From positions 416,081 through 480,080 of the forward strand of contig NZ_RWIJ01000001.1 of the NCBI RefSeq assembly GCF_019805165.1: a stretch of DNA of 64,000 bases, given 5' to 3'. The stretch's first letter is position 1. Each line of letters begins with the position of its first letter. Shown piece after piece: positions 1 through 8,958 of the stretch. The stretch comes from Azospirillum sp. 412522. Its GTDB lineage: Bacteria; Pseudomonadota; Alphaproteobacteria; Azospirillales; Azospirillaceae. The notes under the pieces were generated by a model. It saw only the letters and a program-made list of their open reading frames with translations. It was not told where the DNA came from and searched no databases. The position numbers and the translations under genes were made by a program.

Positions 1-101
1 CGCTACGGCACAAAGTCCCGAGACCCTTTTCCAGCTTTCGGTTGGGGTTGGGAATGGCTATAAGCTGGAGAGGGACGCGTGAATAAGGACGCTACCAAGA
101 C

Positions 102-1151
102 ATGTCACACATCGTCGACGGTGCAAATGATCGGCACAGCCGGATCATCATCGTCAGTTTTAATTGCGCCGATTTCGTCAACCGCGTCATTGGCTGTCTG
201 CTCGACCAGACCGATCCCGCCTTCGAGGTGGTGATCGTCGACAATGCCTCGAAAGATGTCGACGGTATCGCCTTGCCCGCCGATCCGCGGTTCCGCATGG
301 TCCGGCTGGACGAGAATGTTGGCTTCGCCAAGGCCAACAACATCGGTGCTGCCGGCGCCACCGTCCCCTGGATCGTCACGCTGAACCCCGACGCCTTTCC
401 GCGCCGGGACTGGATGGAGCGGTTGCAGGCCGCCGCCCAAGCGCAGCCCGACGTGGCGATGTTCGGATCGACCCAGCTCTTCTCGCACGACCCGCGCATG
501 ATCGACGGCGAGGGCGACCAGTATTCCATCTTCGGCTTCGCCTGGCGGGTCAATTACCGCCGCATGCTGAAGCCGCCCTACTACAGCGGCGCCGTCTTCT
601 CGCCCTGCGCCGCCGCCGCCATGTATCGCCGCGACCGTTTCGAGGCGGTCGGCGGCTTCGACGAGGATTTCTTCTGCTACTGCGAGGATGTCGATCTCGG
701 TTTCCGCATCCGCCTCGCCGGCGGTCCGGCGGTCCAGGTCGGCGACGCGGTGGTGGAGCATGTCAGCAGCGGCGTTTCCAAACAGTACGGCACCTTTGCC
801 CAGTATCACGGCGTGCGGAACCTGGTCTGGACCATGGTGAAGAACATGCCGCTGCCGCTGCTGCCGCTGGCCTTTTTCGGTCATTCGCTCTTGGTGGTCT
901 ATCTGGTGTTCCGCAGCCTGGGCAGCGGGCGCACCGGAGCGATCGGCCGGGGCATCCGCGATGCGCTGCGCGGCCTGCCGCGCATGATCGCCAAGCGTCG
1001 GGTCATCCAGCGGGACCGAAAGGTGTCGCTGGGGCAAGTCGCCCGCATGATCGCCTGGAATCCGTTGCTGTTGAAGACCCGCGGCCGGCCGGGCCCGGGA
1101 AGATCACATCCCTCAGACCAGCCGCCAGCCGTGGGTATTGAAAAAGCGTAA
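102..1151 (+). CDS. family 2 glycosyltransferase (rhamnosyltransferase-like)
   Basis: A 349-residue GT2 (GT-A fold) glycosyltransferase that probably adds a sugar to a lipid-linked or surface polysaccharide at the inner membrane. The N-terminus has the nucleotide-binding strand IIIVSFN followed by VIVDNASKD, then NVGFAKANN and LNPDAFPRRDW, which stands in for the metal-binding DXD region. The acceptor-side motif CEDVDLGFRIRLAGG lies near residue 195. A hydrophobic segment (LPLLPLAFFGHSLLVVYLVF) near residues 250-270 could anchor the C-terminal part to the membrane. Its 3' end overlaps the 3' end of the opposite-strand glycosyltransferase gene by 39 bp. The family is clear; donor and acceptor sugars cannot be read from the sequence. 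Confidence 0.88.
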   Translation: MSHIVDGANDRHSRIIIVSFNCADFVNRVIGCLLDQTDPAFEVVIVDNASKDVDGIALPADPRFRMVRLDENVGFAKANNIGAAGATVPWIVTLNPDAFPRRDWMERLQAAAQAQPDVAMFGSTQLFSHDPRMIDGEGDQYSIFGFAWRVNYRRMLKPPYYSGAVFSPCAAAAMYRRDRFEAVGGFDEDFFCYCEDVDLGFRIRLAGGPAVQVGDAVVEHVSSGVSKQYGTFAQYHGVRNLVWTMVKNMPLPLLPLAFFGHSLLVVYLVFRSLGSGRTGAIGRGIRDALRGLPRMIAKRRVIQRDRKVSLGQVARMIAWNPLLLKTRGRPGPGRSHPSDQPPAVGIEKA

Positions 1152-1952
1152 GGCGGAGCGGGCGAACATGCGGATGTGCGCGCCACCTTTGCGCGCCGCC
1201 TTGCCGCCGAAATGCACCATGCGCACCTCCGGCACATAGGCGATCTCACCCAGCGCCATCGCCCGGCGCGACAGGTCGAAATCCTCGAAATACAGGAAAT
1301 AGCCGTCGTCGAAGCCGCCAAGCCGGGCCAGCGCGTCGCGCCGGAACAGCATGAAGGCGCCGCTGACCTGCTCCAGGCCGGTCACGACGGCATCGCGGGT
1401 GACGTCGCGCATCTCGTAGCGCTCAAGCCGGCGGGCGAACAGCCGCTTCACGGAGGCGGGGGCGAAGGCGCGCAGCCCCAGGTCAAGCACGGTCGGCCGC
1501 CGCTTGCACAGAAACTCCTGCTCGCCCGACGGGCCGAAAACCTTCGGCGTCAACAGCACCGTGCGAGGATGGGCCTCCATGTAGCGCCAGCCGGCGAGCA
1601 GCGCGCCCGGTTCGAGCAGGATGTCGTAATTCAGGATCAGGTGGTAAGGCGCGTCGCCCTGACGTATGGCCAGATTGTGCCCCGCGCCATAGCCGACATT
1701 GCCCTGGCCGGCGATCAGTGTCACCGGAGGACGGCCGGCCTCGGCATAGCGGTCCAGCAGCGCCCGGAACGGGTTGGACCCTGTGTCGCTGCCCTTTGGT
1801 GCGCCATTGTCGACGATCCACAGCCGTGTCCGCACCCCGGCGCCCTCCGCCAGCCGGTCGGTCGCGGCGGCGATGCTGTCGAGCGAGCGGGCGAGCAGGT
1901 CTGGATCGGGATGGTAGAGAACGACGGACAGGTCGAGGAAAGCGGTGATCAT
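1113..1952 (-). CDS. family 2 glycosyltransferase
   Basis: A 279-residue GT2 glycosyltransferase resembling rhamnosyltransferases of O-antigen or exopolysaccharide clusters. Visible motifs are VVLYHPD at the N-terminus, LWIVDNG, GNVGYGAGHN, LNYDILLEPG at the DXD position, and YFEDFDLSRRA near residue 220, the usual catalytic-side ED pair. No membrane segment is evident. It is the last gene of a three-gene minus-strand unit: the upstream transferase gene ends 5 bp before this start, so the two are probably co-translated. The 3' end overlaps the convergent plus-strand glycosyltransferase by 39 bp. Sugar specificity is unknown. Confidence 0.87.
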   Translation of the reverse strand: MITAFLDLSVVLYHPDPDLLARSLDSIAAATDRLAEGAGVRTRLWIVDNGAPKGSDTGSNPFRALLDRYAEAGRPPVTLIAGQGNVGYGAGHNLAIRQGDAPYHLILNYDILLEPGALLAGWRYMEAHPRTVLLTPKVFGPSGEQEFLCKRRPTVLDLGLRAFAPASVKRLFARRLERYEMRDVTRDAVVTGLEQVSGAFMLFRRDALARLGGFDDGYFLYFEDFDLSRRAMALGEIAYVPEVRMVHFGGKAARKGGAHIRMFARSALRFFNTHGWRLV

Positions 1953-1957
1953 GGTGC

Positions 1958-2962
1958 TCAGGCTCTCGACATGCGCGTCAGAGTCGCCAGCAGCAGCGCG
2001 ACGGTGACCGCGCCCGGCGCCAGCGTCCAGGCGCCGAAGCTGCCGGCGGCCAGCGCCGCCACGACAAGGACGAGGCTGTAGGCGACGATGATCAGCACCA
2101 CCCGGTCATGGCGGCCGACGCCCTTGGCGGCCTTCTGGTAGAAATGCTCGCGGTGGGCCTGCCAGATCTTCTCGCCGCGCAGCAGCCGGCGCAGCAGCGT
2201 GATGGTGGCGTCCGTCAGGTAGTAGGCCGGCAGGATCAGCGCCGCCGCCCAATCGCCGCGCGCCGCCAGCGAGACCAGCAGGAAGGCCAGGAGATGGCCG
2301 AGCGGGATGCTGCCGACATCGCCCATGAACATCCGCGCCGGCCGCCAGTTGTGGGTCAGGAACCCCGCCGCCGCCCCGGCCAGCGCCGCCCCGGCGACCC
2401 CGGTCAATCCGAAATCGCCCATCACCAGCGATACCAGAGCCACGCCGCCGCCGATCAGAATGGTTTCGCTGCCAGCCAGCCCGTCGATACCGTCCATGAA
2501 ATTGTAGAGATTGACGAACCACAGCCACAGGAACGCCGTCGCCGCCCGGTCCAGTCCCCAGGGCAGCCAGCCCTGCCATACCATCTGGTCCGCCGGCAGT
2601 GCCAGCAGCCCCAGCGCCACCGCCAGAGCCTGGACCCCCAGCCGCAGCAGGGGCGACAGGGTGCGCCGGTCGTCCATCCAGGACACCCCCATCAGGGCCA
2701 GCGTGCCCAGCAGGACCGCTCCCGTCTCCAACGGCCGGCCGAAGGCGATCCCGGCGATGGCAAAGGCCGGCACCACCGTCAGCATCACCGCCCAGCCGCC
2801 GCCGCGTGGGGTGGGCGCCTGATGGCTCGACCGCTCGTTCGGGATGTCCATGATGCTGCTGGCGAGAAGATAACGCAGCACCCGTGTCGACAGGTACCAG
2901 CCGACGGCCAGACACAGCAGGAAGACGGCGGTCAGCGTGGACGAATAGGCGGTGGAGGTCAT
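1958..2962 (-). CDS. WecA/MraY-family undecaprenyl-phosphate sugar-1-phosphate transferase
   Basis: A polytopic 334-residue protein of the polyprenyl-phosphate N-acetylhexosamine-1-phosphate transferase family, which moves a sugar-1-phosphate from UDP-sugar to undecaprenyl phosphate and so starts polysaccharide synthesis. It has about ten hydrophobic segments, the aspartate motif WMDDRRTL, the cytoplasmic NFMDGIDGLAG motif, FMGDVGSIPLG, and the C-terminal HREHFYQ histidine motif of this family. I chose the ATG at 2962 (MTSTAYSS) because a start at 3022 would overlap the upstream epimerase gene and add a non-hydrophobic tail; the ribosome-binding site there is weak. It lies 32 bp after the epimerase and 5 bp before a glycosyltransferase. 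WecA-, WbpL- and TagO-type functions cannot be separated here. Confidence 0.88.
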   Translation of the reverse strand: MTSTAYSSTLTAVFLLCLAVGWYLSTRVLRYLLASSIMDIPNERSSHQAPTPRGGGWAVMLTVVPAFAIAGIAFGRPLETGAVLLGTLALMGVSWMDDRRTLSPLLRLGVQALAVALGLLALPADQMVWQGWLPWGLDRAATAFLWLWFVNLYNFMDGIDGLAGSETILIGGGVALVSLVMGDFGLTGVAGAALAGAAAGFLTHNWRPARMFMGDVGSIPLGHLLAFLLVSLAARGDWAAALILPAYYLTDATITLLRRLLRGEKIWQAHREHFYQKAAKGVGRHDRVVLIIVAYSLVLVVAALAAGSFGAWTLAPGAVTVALLLATLTRMSRA

Positions 2963-2994
2963 GATGGCTCGGGCGATGGAAGGGGAGGGAAGGA

Positions 2995-3978
2995 TCAGAA
3001 CTTGTGATAGCCCTTGTACCACTCCACGAAGCGGGGCAGTCCGATCTCGATCGGGGTCTTCGGCTCGAAGCCCAGGATCCGGCGGCTCAGTTCTATGTCG
3101 GCCGCGGTCTCCGGCACGTCACCGGCCTGCATCGGCTCCATCACCTTCACGGCCTCGCGGCCGAGCGCCTGCTCCAGCACGCCGATGAAGCGCATCAGCT
3201 CCTCGCACCGATTGTTGCCGAGGTTGAAGACGCGGTGCGGGGCGCCGGTCTCCGCATCCACCGGGGCGGGGCGGTCGAGGGCGGCCAGCACGCCGGCGAC
3301 GATGTCGTCGATATAGGTGAAGTCGCGTTTCATCAGGCCGCCGTTGAAGACGCGGATCGGCCGGCCGGCGGTGATGGCGTCGGCGAACAGCCATGTGGCC
3401 ATGTCCGGCCGGCTCCACGGACCGTAGACCGTGAAGAAACGCAGGCCGGTCATCGGCATCCGGTAGAGATGGCTGTAGGTGAAGGCCAGCATCTCCGCCG
3501 CCTTCTTGGTGGCGGCATAGACGGAAACCGGGCTGTCCACCCGGTCTTCCACCGAAAAGGGCATCTTGCGGTTGGCGCCATAGACGGACGAGGTCGAGGC
3601 ATAGACGAAATGCCGCAACCCCCGCATGCGCCGTGCGGCCTCCAGCAGCGTCACCTGGCCGGTGACGTTGGCGTCGACATAGGCATAGGGGTTTTCGATC
3701 GAGTAGCGCACGCCCGGTTGAGCCGCCAGATGGACCACCCCCGTCACGTCCTCGAACTGCGGCCACAGACCCTCCACAGTCCCGCGGTCGGAGATGTCTG
3801 CCTTTATGAAGCGGAAGCCGTGCCGGCCGGTCAGCCGGGCCAGCCGCGCCTCCTTCAGCGCCACCGCGTAATAGTCGTTCAGGTTGTCGAGTCCGAGCAC
3901 GCTCTCCCCACGGTCCAGCAGCGCCGTGGCGACATGCGATCCGATGAAGCCGGCTGCCCCGGTGACGAGGATGGTCAT
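2995..3978 (-). CDS. NAD-dependent sugar epimerase (UDP-glucuronate 4-epimerase-like)
   Basis: A 327-residue extended short-chain dehydrogenase/reductase. The N-terminal Rossmann motif is VTGAAGFIGSHVA and the catalytic Tyr-Lys pair is SVYAATKKAAE. The early LDNLNDYY segment is typical of UDP-glucuronate 4-epimerases (the CapI/LspL group), which make UDP-galacturonate for capsule, LPS or exopolysaccharide. FFTVYGPWSRPDMA and the RDFTYIDDIV segment also match this group. It is the first gene of the three-gene minus-strand polysaccharide unit, which supports a role in making a nucleotide sugar for the adjacent transferases. UDP-galactose or dTDP-sugar substrates cannot be excluded. Confidence 0.88.
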   Translation of the reverse strand: MTILVTGAAGFIGSHVATALLDRGESVLGLDNLNDYYAVALKEARLARLTGRHGFRFIKADISDRGTVEGLWPQFEDVTGVVHLAAQPGVRYSIENPYAYVDANVTGQVTLLEAARRMRGLRHFVYASTSSVYGANRKMPFSVEDRVDSPVSVYAATKKAAEMLAFTYSHLYRMPMTGLRFFTVYGPWSRPDMATWLFADAITAGRPIRVFNGGLMKRDFTYIDDIVAGVLAALDRPAPVDAETGAPHRVFNLGNNRCEELMRFIGVLEQALGREAVKVMEPMQAGDVPETAADIELSRRILGFEPKTPIEIGLPRFVEWYKGYHKF

Positions 3979-4145
3979 GGTCCGACACCCTTGTGACGAT
4001 GGTCCGACGGTCTTATGCCCCAGCGGCGACCGGGGCGCCAGCCTCGATCCGCCGGCCCTTCATGACCGGTTCGCACGCTTGACAGCCGATCCGCCCTGCC
4101 GGTCTACTGCGCGACCGCGACACATCAGGACCGATGGGACCATCG

Positions 4146-4484
4146 ATGCCCCCGAAGAAGAATCCGCTGAACCTGAACCCGCTGCAGCTGCGCACCCTGA
4201 CCCTGCTGCAGGAGATCGCCCGCCTGGAGAACACGCCGGCCGAGGACGAGGAGGGTGGTTTCAAGATCACCTCCCTGCCGCATGCCCATGGCAACCATTT
4301 CCACCTGGGCCATGCCGTGGTCGCGGCCAAGGACGCCACCGGCCTGCAGAACGATGCCGTCTGGACCATCCTGGAGCGCAAGGGCATCGTGAAGCGCACC
4401 CCCGGCGCCGCGATCCTGACCGCTGCCGGCGTCGATTACGACACCGGCCTGCGCGACCAGATCCTGCATCACTCCGATCACTAA
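4146..4484 (+). CDS. conserved hypothetical protein with His cluster
   Basis: A 112-residue soluble protein I do not recognise as a named family. It is read as real because of its coding bias and because a second small gene follows within 25 bp. The N-terminal half is leucine-rich (LQLRTLTLLQEIARLEN, possibly helical). A dense histidine cluster, LPHAHGNHFHLGHA, near residues 43-56 could bind a metal, but this is speculation. The second half (DAVWTILERKGIVKR ... ILTAAGVDYD) looks like a small winged-helix fold. An in-frame ATG at 4134 would add four residues; 4146 was preferred for its GGGACC spacing. Confidence 0.7.
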   Translation: MPPKKNPLNLNPLQLRTLTLLQEIARLENTPAEDEEGGFKITSLPHAHGNHFHLGHAVVAAKDATGLQNDAVWTILERKGIVKRTPGAAILTAAGVDYDTGLRDQILHHSDH

Positions 4485-4506
4485 GGTCTGGGGCGGAGCC
4501 GCGCCG

Positions 4507-4653
4507 ATGGACGACACCGCCGAAACGATGAACACGCCGCCGGCGCCGGTGAAGCCGAAGCCGGCGGCGAAGGAGCGCGACGAGCGCCTCGCCGCCCGCC
4601 TGCGCGAAAATCTGCGCAAGCGCAAGGAACAGGCGCGGCAGCGGGGGGAATAG
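4507..4653 (+). CDS. small basic conserved protein (48 aa)
   Basis: A short ORF of 48 residues starting with MDDTAETMNTPP and ending in a highly charged helix rich in Arg, Lys and Glu (ERDERLAARLRENLRKRKEQ). Short alphaproteobacterial proteins with a similar RLRENLRKRK tail are common in annotation, so I consider it genuine. It sits 22 bp after the preceding hypothetical gene and probably shares its transcript. The function is unknown; the strongly amphipathic basic tail would suit RNA or protein contact. Confidence 0.6.
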   Translation: MDDTAETMNTPPAPVKPKPAAKERDERLAARLRENLRKRKEQARQRGE

Positions 4654-4654
4654 C

Positions 4655-4677
4655 CCCTCTCCCGACCCGGGATAGGG
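4655..4677. terminator. GC-rich hairpin between convergent genes
   Basis: CCCTCTCCCG and CGGGATAGGG form a 10-bp stem with one mismatch around the loop ACC, between the stop of the small basic protein and the stop of the opposite-strand acetyltransferase. There is no long T-tract. The CCCTCTCCC arm recurs at other intergenic sites in the window, so this may be a member of a dispersed hairpin family acting as a two-way terminator. Confidence 0.5.
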
Positions 4678-4686
4678 CGCTTCCGG

Positions 4687-5118
4687 TCAGGCCAGCTCCT
4701 TCCTGAACCAGATCTGCTTGTGCCCCGGCGGATAGCCCTCCATTTCCGCCCACACCTGATAACCCTGCTTCGGGTAGAAGCCCGGCGCCTGGAAATCATA
4801 GGTGTAGAGCCGTGACCAGCGGCAGCCGCGCGTCTTCGCCTCGGCCTCCGCCGCCGCCAGCAACCGGCCGCCGAGGCCGCTGCCGCGCGTCGATTCGTCG
4901 ACCCACAGCAGATCGACGTACAGCCATTCCCAGTTGGTGTAGCCGACCAGCCCGCCCTTCAGCGTGCCGTCCGCATCGCGGGCGACCGCCACCAGATCGC
5001 GGCGGTCATAGGCACGGCCGAGCGAGGCTTCGTTATAGGCGCGCAGGCCATCGAAGACTCCAGTCAGGTCGGCGGGGGCGGGGGTGTCCGTCACGGACAG
5101 GGTGTAGCTCTGGTTCAT
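4687..5118 (-). CDS. GNAT family N-acetyltransferase
   Basis: A 143-residue GNAT-fold acetyltransferase using acetyl-CoA. The acetyl-CoA pyrophosphate-binding motif is visible as [16 protein letters not shown] near residue 90, preceded by the [10 protein letters not shown] strand and followed by [15 protein letters not shown]. The start at 5118 (MNQSYTLS) was chosen over 5178 because the extra N-terminal stretch has no family character. It is divergent from dcd across a 165-bp spacer. The substrate (amine, antibiotic or protein N-terminus) cannot be inferred. Confidence 0.85.
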   Translation of the reverse strand: MNQSYTLSVTDTPAPADLTGVFDGLRAYNEASLGRAYDRRDLVAVARDADGTLKGGLVGYTNWEWLYVDLLWVDESTRGSGLGGRLLAAAEAEAKTRGCRWSRLYTYDFQAPGFYPKQGYQVWAEMEGYPPGHKQIWFRKELA

Positions 5119-5283
5119 GGGAGCGGAGCTTAGACCGCGCGGCGGCGAAGACCAGCGCCGTGATAAAGAACCGTCCATGCGCCACGAGCGGCCCGGCTTT
5201 TCTTGAGCCTTGCCGCGTGCTCGGCTACAAACCAGCCTTCACGACCCCTCCATCCAATCGATACGCCAAGGAGTACCCCCGCG

Positions 5284-5838
5284 ATGGGCATCATGCCGGA
5301 CAGCTGGATCCGCGAGATGGCCGAGACCAAGGGCATGATCGAACCCTTCGTCGAGACCCAGAAGCGCGAAGGCGTGATTTCCTACGGCGTGTCGTCCTAC
5401 GGCTACGACGCCCGGGTCGCCGACGAGTTCAAGATCTTCACCAACGTCGACAACGCCATCGTCGATCCCAAGCGCTTCGACGATTCGAGCTTCGTCGACC
5501 GCAAGACCGACGTCTGCATCATCCCGCCGAACAGCTTCGCGCTGGCGCGCACGGTCGAGTATTTCCGCATCCCGCGCGACGTTCTGGTCATCTGCCTGGG
5601 CAAGAGCACCTATGCCCGCTGCGGCCTGATCGTGAACGTCACCCCGCTGGAGCCGGAGTGGGAAGGCCACGTCACGCTCGAGATCTCCAACACCACGCCG
5701 CTGCCCGCCAAGGTCTATGCGAACGAGGGGCTGTGCCAGTTCCTGTTCCTGAAGGGCGACAGCGTGTGCGAGGTGTCCTACGCCGACAAGTCCGGCAAAT
5801 ACATGGGGCAGAAGGGCGTCACGCTGCCCCGGCTCTGA
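5284..5838 (+). CDS. dcd: dCTP deaminase
   Basis: A 184-residue dCTP deaminase, which converts dCTP to dUTP in the cytosol for dTMP synthesis. Family signatures are [16 protein letters not shown] near the N-terminus, [16 protein letters not shown] with the catalytic glutamate, and [10 protein letters not shown] followed by [19 protein letters not shown]. The start at 5284 (MGIMPDSW) follows AAGGAG at good spacing; an upstream ORF extension has no homology character. Length is close to the roughly 185-190 residues usual for this family. murA follows 53 bp downstream on the same strand. Confidence 0.97.
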   Translation: MGIMPDSWIREMAETKGMIEPFVETQKREGVISYGVSSYGYDARVADEFKIFTNVDNAIVDPKRFDDSSFVDRKTDVCIIPPNSFALARTVEYFRIPRDVLVICLGKSTYARCGLIVNVTPLEPEWEGHVTLEISNTTPLPAKVYANEGLCQFLFLKGDSVCEVSYADKSGKYMGQKGVTLPRL

Positions 5839-5891
5839 GCACTCCTAACTTCGAACGCTCATCAGAGCGTATGCGCGAAAGAAACAGGTCC

Positions 5892-7184
5892 ATGGACAAG
5901 ATCCGCATCCGCGGCGGCCGCCCGCTGAACGGCTCCATCACCGTTGGTGGCGCCAAGAACGCCGCCCTGCCGCTGATGACGGCGTCGCTGCTCACCGATG
6001 AGACGCTGACGCTGACCAACCTGCCGATCCTGGCCGACATCAACACGCTCTGCAATCTGCTGTTGCAGCATGGCGTGGCGATCCACATGGCCGGAGCGGG
6101 CGGCGACTGCGCCGGCCGCGCCGTGGACTTCACCGCGAGCGACATCACCAACACAACCGCCCCCTACGATCTGGTCCGCAAGATGCGCGCCAGCGTGCTG
6201 GTGCTCGGTCCGCTGCTGGCCCGCTGCGGCGAGGCGAAGGTGTCGCTGCCGGGCGGCTGCGCCATCGGCGCGCGTCCGGTGGACCTGCACATCAAGGGCC
6301 TGGAGGCGATGGGCGCCGACATCCGGATCGATGCCGGCTACATCGTCGCCAAGGCGCCGGCCGGCGGCCTGCGAGGTGCGGAATACGTCTTCCCCAAGGT
6401 GTCGGTGGGCGCGACCGAGAACCTGCTGATGGCCGCCACGCTCGCCAAGGGCACCACCATCCTGGTCAATGCCGCGCGCGAGCCGGAGGTGACCGACCTC
6501 GCCGAATGCCTGGTCAAGATGGGGGCGAAGATCACCGGCATCGGCAGCGACCGGCTGGTGATCGAGGGCGTCGACCGGTTGCACGCCGCCCGCCACATGG
6601 TGGTGGCCGACCGGATCGAGACCGGCACCTACGCGATGGCGGCGGCGATCACGGGGGGCCGTCTTGACATCATGAACACGCGGCTCGATCTGATCAAGGC
6701 GGCGGTCAAGGCGCTGGCTCCGGCCGGCGTCGCCTTCGAGGAGATCGAGAACGGGATCCGCGTTTCGCGCGCCAACGGCGAACTGCACGGCGTCGATGTG
6801 ATGACCGAGCCGTTCCCCGGCTTCCCCACCGACCTTCAGGCCCAGATGATGGCCCTGATGTGCACGGCGACGGGGGCGGCGATGATCACGGAAACGATCT
6901 TCGAGAACCGGTTCATGCATGCACCCGAGCTGACCCGCATGGGCGCGCGGATCACGGTCCACGGCTCGTCGGCCCTGGTGCGCGGTGTGGAACGTCTGAC
7001 CGGCGCGCCCGTGATGGCGACGGACCTGCGCGCTTCGGTGTCGCTGGTGCTCGCCGGGTTGGCCGCGGAAGGGGAGACGACGGTCAACCGCGTCTACCAC
7101 CTCGACCGCGGCTATGAGCGTGTTGAGGAGAAGCTGGCTGCCTGCGGTGCGGACATCGAACGCATCCACGGCGGCGACGAGTGA
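5892..7184 (+). CDS. murA: UDP-N-acetylglucosamine 1-carboxyvinyltransferase
   Basis: A 430-residue MurA, which transfers enolpyruvate from PEP to UDP-GlcNAc in the first committed step of peptidoglycan synthesis in the cytosol. The N-terminus has the KNAALPLM segment with the catalytic-site Lys-Asn. The PEP/fosfomycin-reactive cysteine is Cys123 within [31 protein letters not shown] with the catalytic-side aspartate lies in the C-terminal half. The cysteine means it is predicted to be fosfomycin-sensitive at the target level. Start 5892 (MDKIRIRGG) matches the family; 5871 is an in-frame alternative. It is followed by a DUF2948 gene, a common alphaproteobacterial order. Confidence 0.97.
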   Translation: MDKIRIRGGRPLNGSITVGGAKNAALPLMTASLLTDETLTLTNLPILADINTLCNLLLQHGVAIHMAGAGGDCAGRAVDFTASDITNTTAPYDLVRKMRASVLVLGPLLARCGEAKVSLPGGCAIGARPVDLHIKGLEAMGADIRIDAGYIVAKAPAGGLRGAEYVFPKVSVGATENLLMAATLAKGTTILVNAAREPEVTDLAECLVKMGAKITGIGSDRLVIEGVDRLHAARHMVVADRIETGTYAMAAAITGGRLDIMNTRLDLIKAAVKALAPAGVAFEEIENGIRVSRANGELHGVDVMTEPFPGFPTDLQAQMMALMCTATGAAMITETIFENRFMHAPELTRMGARITVHGSSALVRGVERLTGAPVMATDLRASVSLVLAGLAAEGETTVNRVYHLDRGYERVEEKLAACGADIERIHGGDE

Positions 7185-7249
7185 GCGGCGGGGGCAGCCC
7201 CTCCCGCCTTCCCCATCAGGTTGGCCTTTCCCGAGAGGTGTCCCCGACC

Positions 7250-7741
7250 ATGACCGCCCCATCCATGACGGCCATGACCCCGATCCGCCTGCGTGCCGAG
7301 GACGAGGAGGATCTGAAGGTCGTCTCCGCCTGCCTGCAGGACGCCATCCTGCCGGTCGGCGACATGTGCTTCCAGCCCGACGAGAAGCGGTTCGTCATGG
7401 TCGTCAACCGCTTCCGCTGGGAGAGTGCCGACCAACCCCGTCCCGGTCCCGCCGCCGACGACGACGATCTCGCCCCCTATGAGCGGGTGCATTGCGGGCT
7501 GCGGGTGGAGGGAGTGACCAGCGCCAAGCTGCGCGGATTCGACCTGAAGGACCGTGGCCGGATCCTGGAACTGTTGTCGATGGAGACGGTGGAGGGCGGA
7601 ATCGCCCTGCATTTCGCCGGCGGGGGCTGCGTCCGCCTGGACGGGTCGTCCTGGCGCATGGTGGTGGAGGATCTGGGCGAACCCTGGCCCACCGGCTGCA
7701 AGCCCTGCCACCCCGACGAAAACCCCGACGAAACGGCCTGA
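7250..7741 (+). CDS. DUF2948 family protein
   Basis: A 163-residue soluble protein of the DUF2948 family, widespread in Alphaproteobacteria and commonly next to murA and hisD. The typical opening IRLRAEDEEDLKVVSACLQDAILPV and the segment FVMVVNRFRWE are present, and the C-terminus contains GGCVRLDGSSWRM. No catalytic motif is visible and its function is not established. It starts 65 bp after murA with an AGAGGTG site, so it is probably co-transcribed. The hisD gene that often follows is absent here. Confidence 0.85.
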   Translation: MTAPSMTAMTPIRLRAEDEEDLKVVSACLQDAILPVGDMCFQPDEKRFVMVVNRFRWESADQPRPGPAADDDDLAPYERVHCGLRVEGVTSAKLRGFDLKDRGRILELLSMETVEGGIALHFAGGGCVRLDGSSWRMVVEDLGEPWPTGCKPCHPDENPDETA

Positions 7742-7769
7742 CCGTTCAGGCCGATGCGGGGTGCTGGAG

Positions 7770-8126
7770 TCAGCGCTCCGCGACCTGGGTATCGGCGTGG
7801 ATGCGTCGGATTACGTCCTGCGCCGTCTTCTTGTATTTGACGGTGTCCTCGTCCTCGCCCGGCGCCAGTTGCGAACGGCGGACGGTGAAGAAGCGGTGGC
7901 CGACGTCCAGCATGCCGCTGGCCTCGATCAGGATGCTGGTGTCCTTGCCGTCGGCGCTGGGCGAAACGGAAACGATCTGCCCCAGTTCCTCGCCGAGCAG
8001 GCCGGTCACCTCAAGCCCGACAAGATCGTCACCGGTGCGCGGATCGGCCGCCAGAACCGACTCGACATGGGCGAATGGCAGGGTCGCCGCCAGCGCAAGG
8101 CCGGCCAACAGGGTCTGGAACCTCAT
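7770..8126 (-). CDS. exported PRC-barrel-like protein
   Basis: A 118-residue protein with a clear N-terminal signal peptide (LLAGLALAATLPFAHVESVLA, cleavage near residue 26), so likely periplasmic. The mature part (DLVGLEVTGLLGEELGQIVSV ... GHRFFTVRRSQLAPGED) resembles a small PRC-barrel domain, a beta-barrel found in envelope proteins and RimM. It stands alone, convergent to the DUF2948 gene and divergent from the PfpI-like gene. Function is unknown. Confidence 0.7.
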   Translation of the reverse strand: MRFQTLLAGLALAATLPFAHVESVLAADPRTGDDLVGLEVTGLLGEELGQIVSVSPSADGKDTSILIEASGMLDVGHRFFTVRRSQLAPGEDEDTVKYKKTAQDVIRRIHADTQVAER

Positions 8127-8300
8127 GATTTGGGCTCCCTTCGCTGATGTGTGTCTCGTAAGTCACAATCAACATAGGAATTGCGGGACGGTTCCCAGGG
8201 AACCATCCAGGGGTAATCCGGTTGCTTCGGCATAGGCGATCCGATGGGTCCCACCCACAGGGACTCAAAGGCGCTACGAACAGCGAAGGGAGACCCCTCC

Positions 8301-8873
8301 ATGGCTCGAAAGCTCGATGGGAAGACCGTGGCCGTACTGGCCACCGACGGTTTCGAACAGGTGGAACTGACCGAACCGGTGAAGGCCTTGCGCGAGGCCG
8401 GCGCCACCGTGCATGTGGTGGCTCCGAAGGGCGGGCAGATTCAGGGCTGGAACCACCATGACCGCGGCGACATGGTCGATGTCGATGTGACGCTCGACCA
8501 GGCCGACGCCGGCCGTTACGACGCGCTGTTGCTGCCGGGTGGCGTGATGAACCCGGATTCGCTGCGGCTGGAGCCGAAGGCGATCGCGTTCGTGAAGAGC
8601 TTCGTCGATTCCGACCGCCCGATCGCGGCGATCTGCCACGGCCCGTGGACTCTGATCGATGCCGGCGGCGTGCGCGGCAAGCGGATGACCTCCTGGCCGT
8701 CGCTGCAGACCGACCTGCGCAATGCCGGGGCGACCTGGGTCGACGAGCAGGTGGTGACCGACCATGGTCTGGTCACCTCGCGGAAGCCCGACGACATTCC
8801 GGCCTTCTGCCGCAAGATGATCGAGGAGTTCTCTGAAGGCCGTCACGCCGGCCATCGCCACGCGGCGGAGTAG
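8301..8873 (+). CDS. DJ-1/PfpI family protein (YhbO-like)
   Basis: A 190-residue type-1 glutamine-amidotransferase-fold protein of the PfpI/YhbO/DJ-1 group. The nucleophile elbow is AAICHGPW with the Cys-His pair near residue 113, preceded by the ALLLPGGVMNPD strand and the early VAVLATDGFEQVELTEP segment. Members are described as stress-response enzymes with deglycase, glyoxalase or chaperone-like activity. The start at 8301 (MARKLDGK) is preceded by GAAGGGAG. The gene is monocistronic, with a GC-rich hairpin downstream. Which DJ-1 activity applies cannot be told. Confidence 0.87.
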   Translation: MARKLDGKTVAVLATDGFEQVELTEPVKALREAGATVHVVAPKGGQIQGWNHHDRGDMVDVDVTLDQADAGRYDALLLPGGVMNPDSLRLEPKAIAFVKSFVDSDRPIAAICHGPWTLIDAGGVRGKRMTSWPSLQTDLRNAGATWVDEQVVTDHGLVTSRKPDDIPAFCRKMIEEFSEGRHAGHRHAAE

Positions 8874-8884
8874 AGGAACGCTTT

Positions 8885-8938
8885 CGCCCCCTCTCCAACC
8901 CGCCCCGCTTTTGCGGAAACCCGGGAAGGGAGGGGGCG
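8885..8938. terminator. imperfect GC-rich hairpin between convergent genes
   Basis: CGCCCCCTC at the left pairs with GAGGGGGCG-like sequence at the right; the arms continue imperfectly around a central CCCGCCCCGCTTTTGCGG region. It lies between the PfpI-like gene and the convergent LuxR-type regulator gene. It resembles the CCCTCTCCC hairpins elsewhere in the window and probably acts as a two-way terminator or is a dispersed repeat copy. Confidence 0.45.
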
Positions 8939-8958
8939 CTCCTACCGCGAGGGACAGG

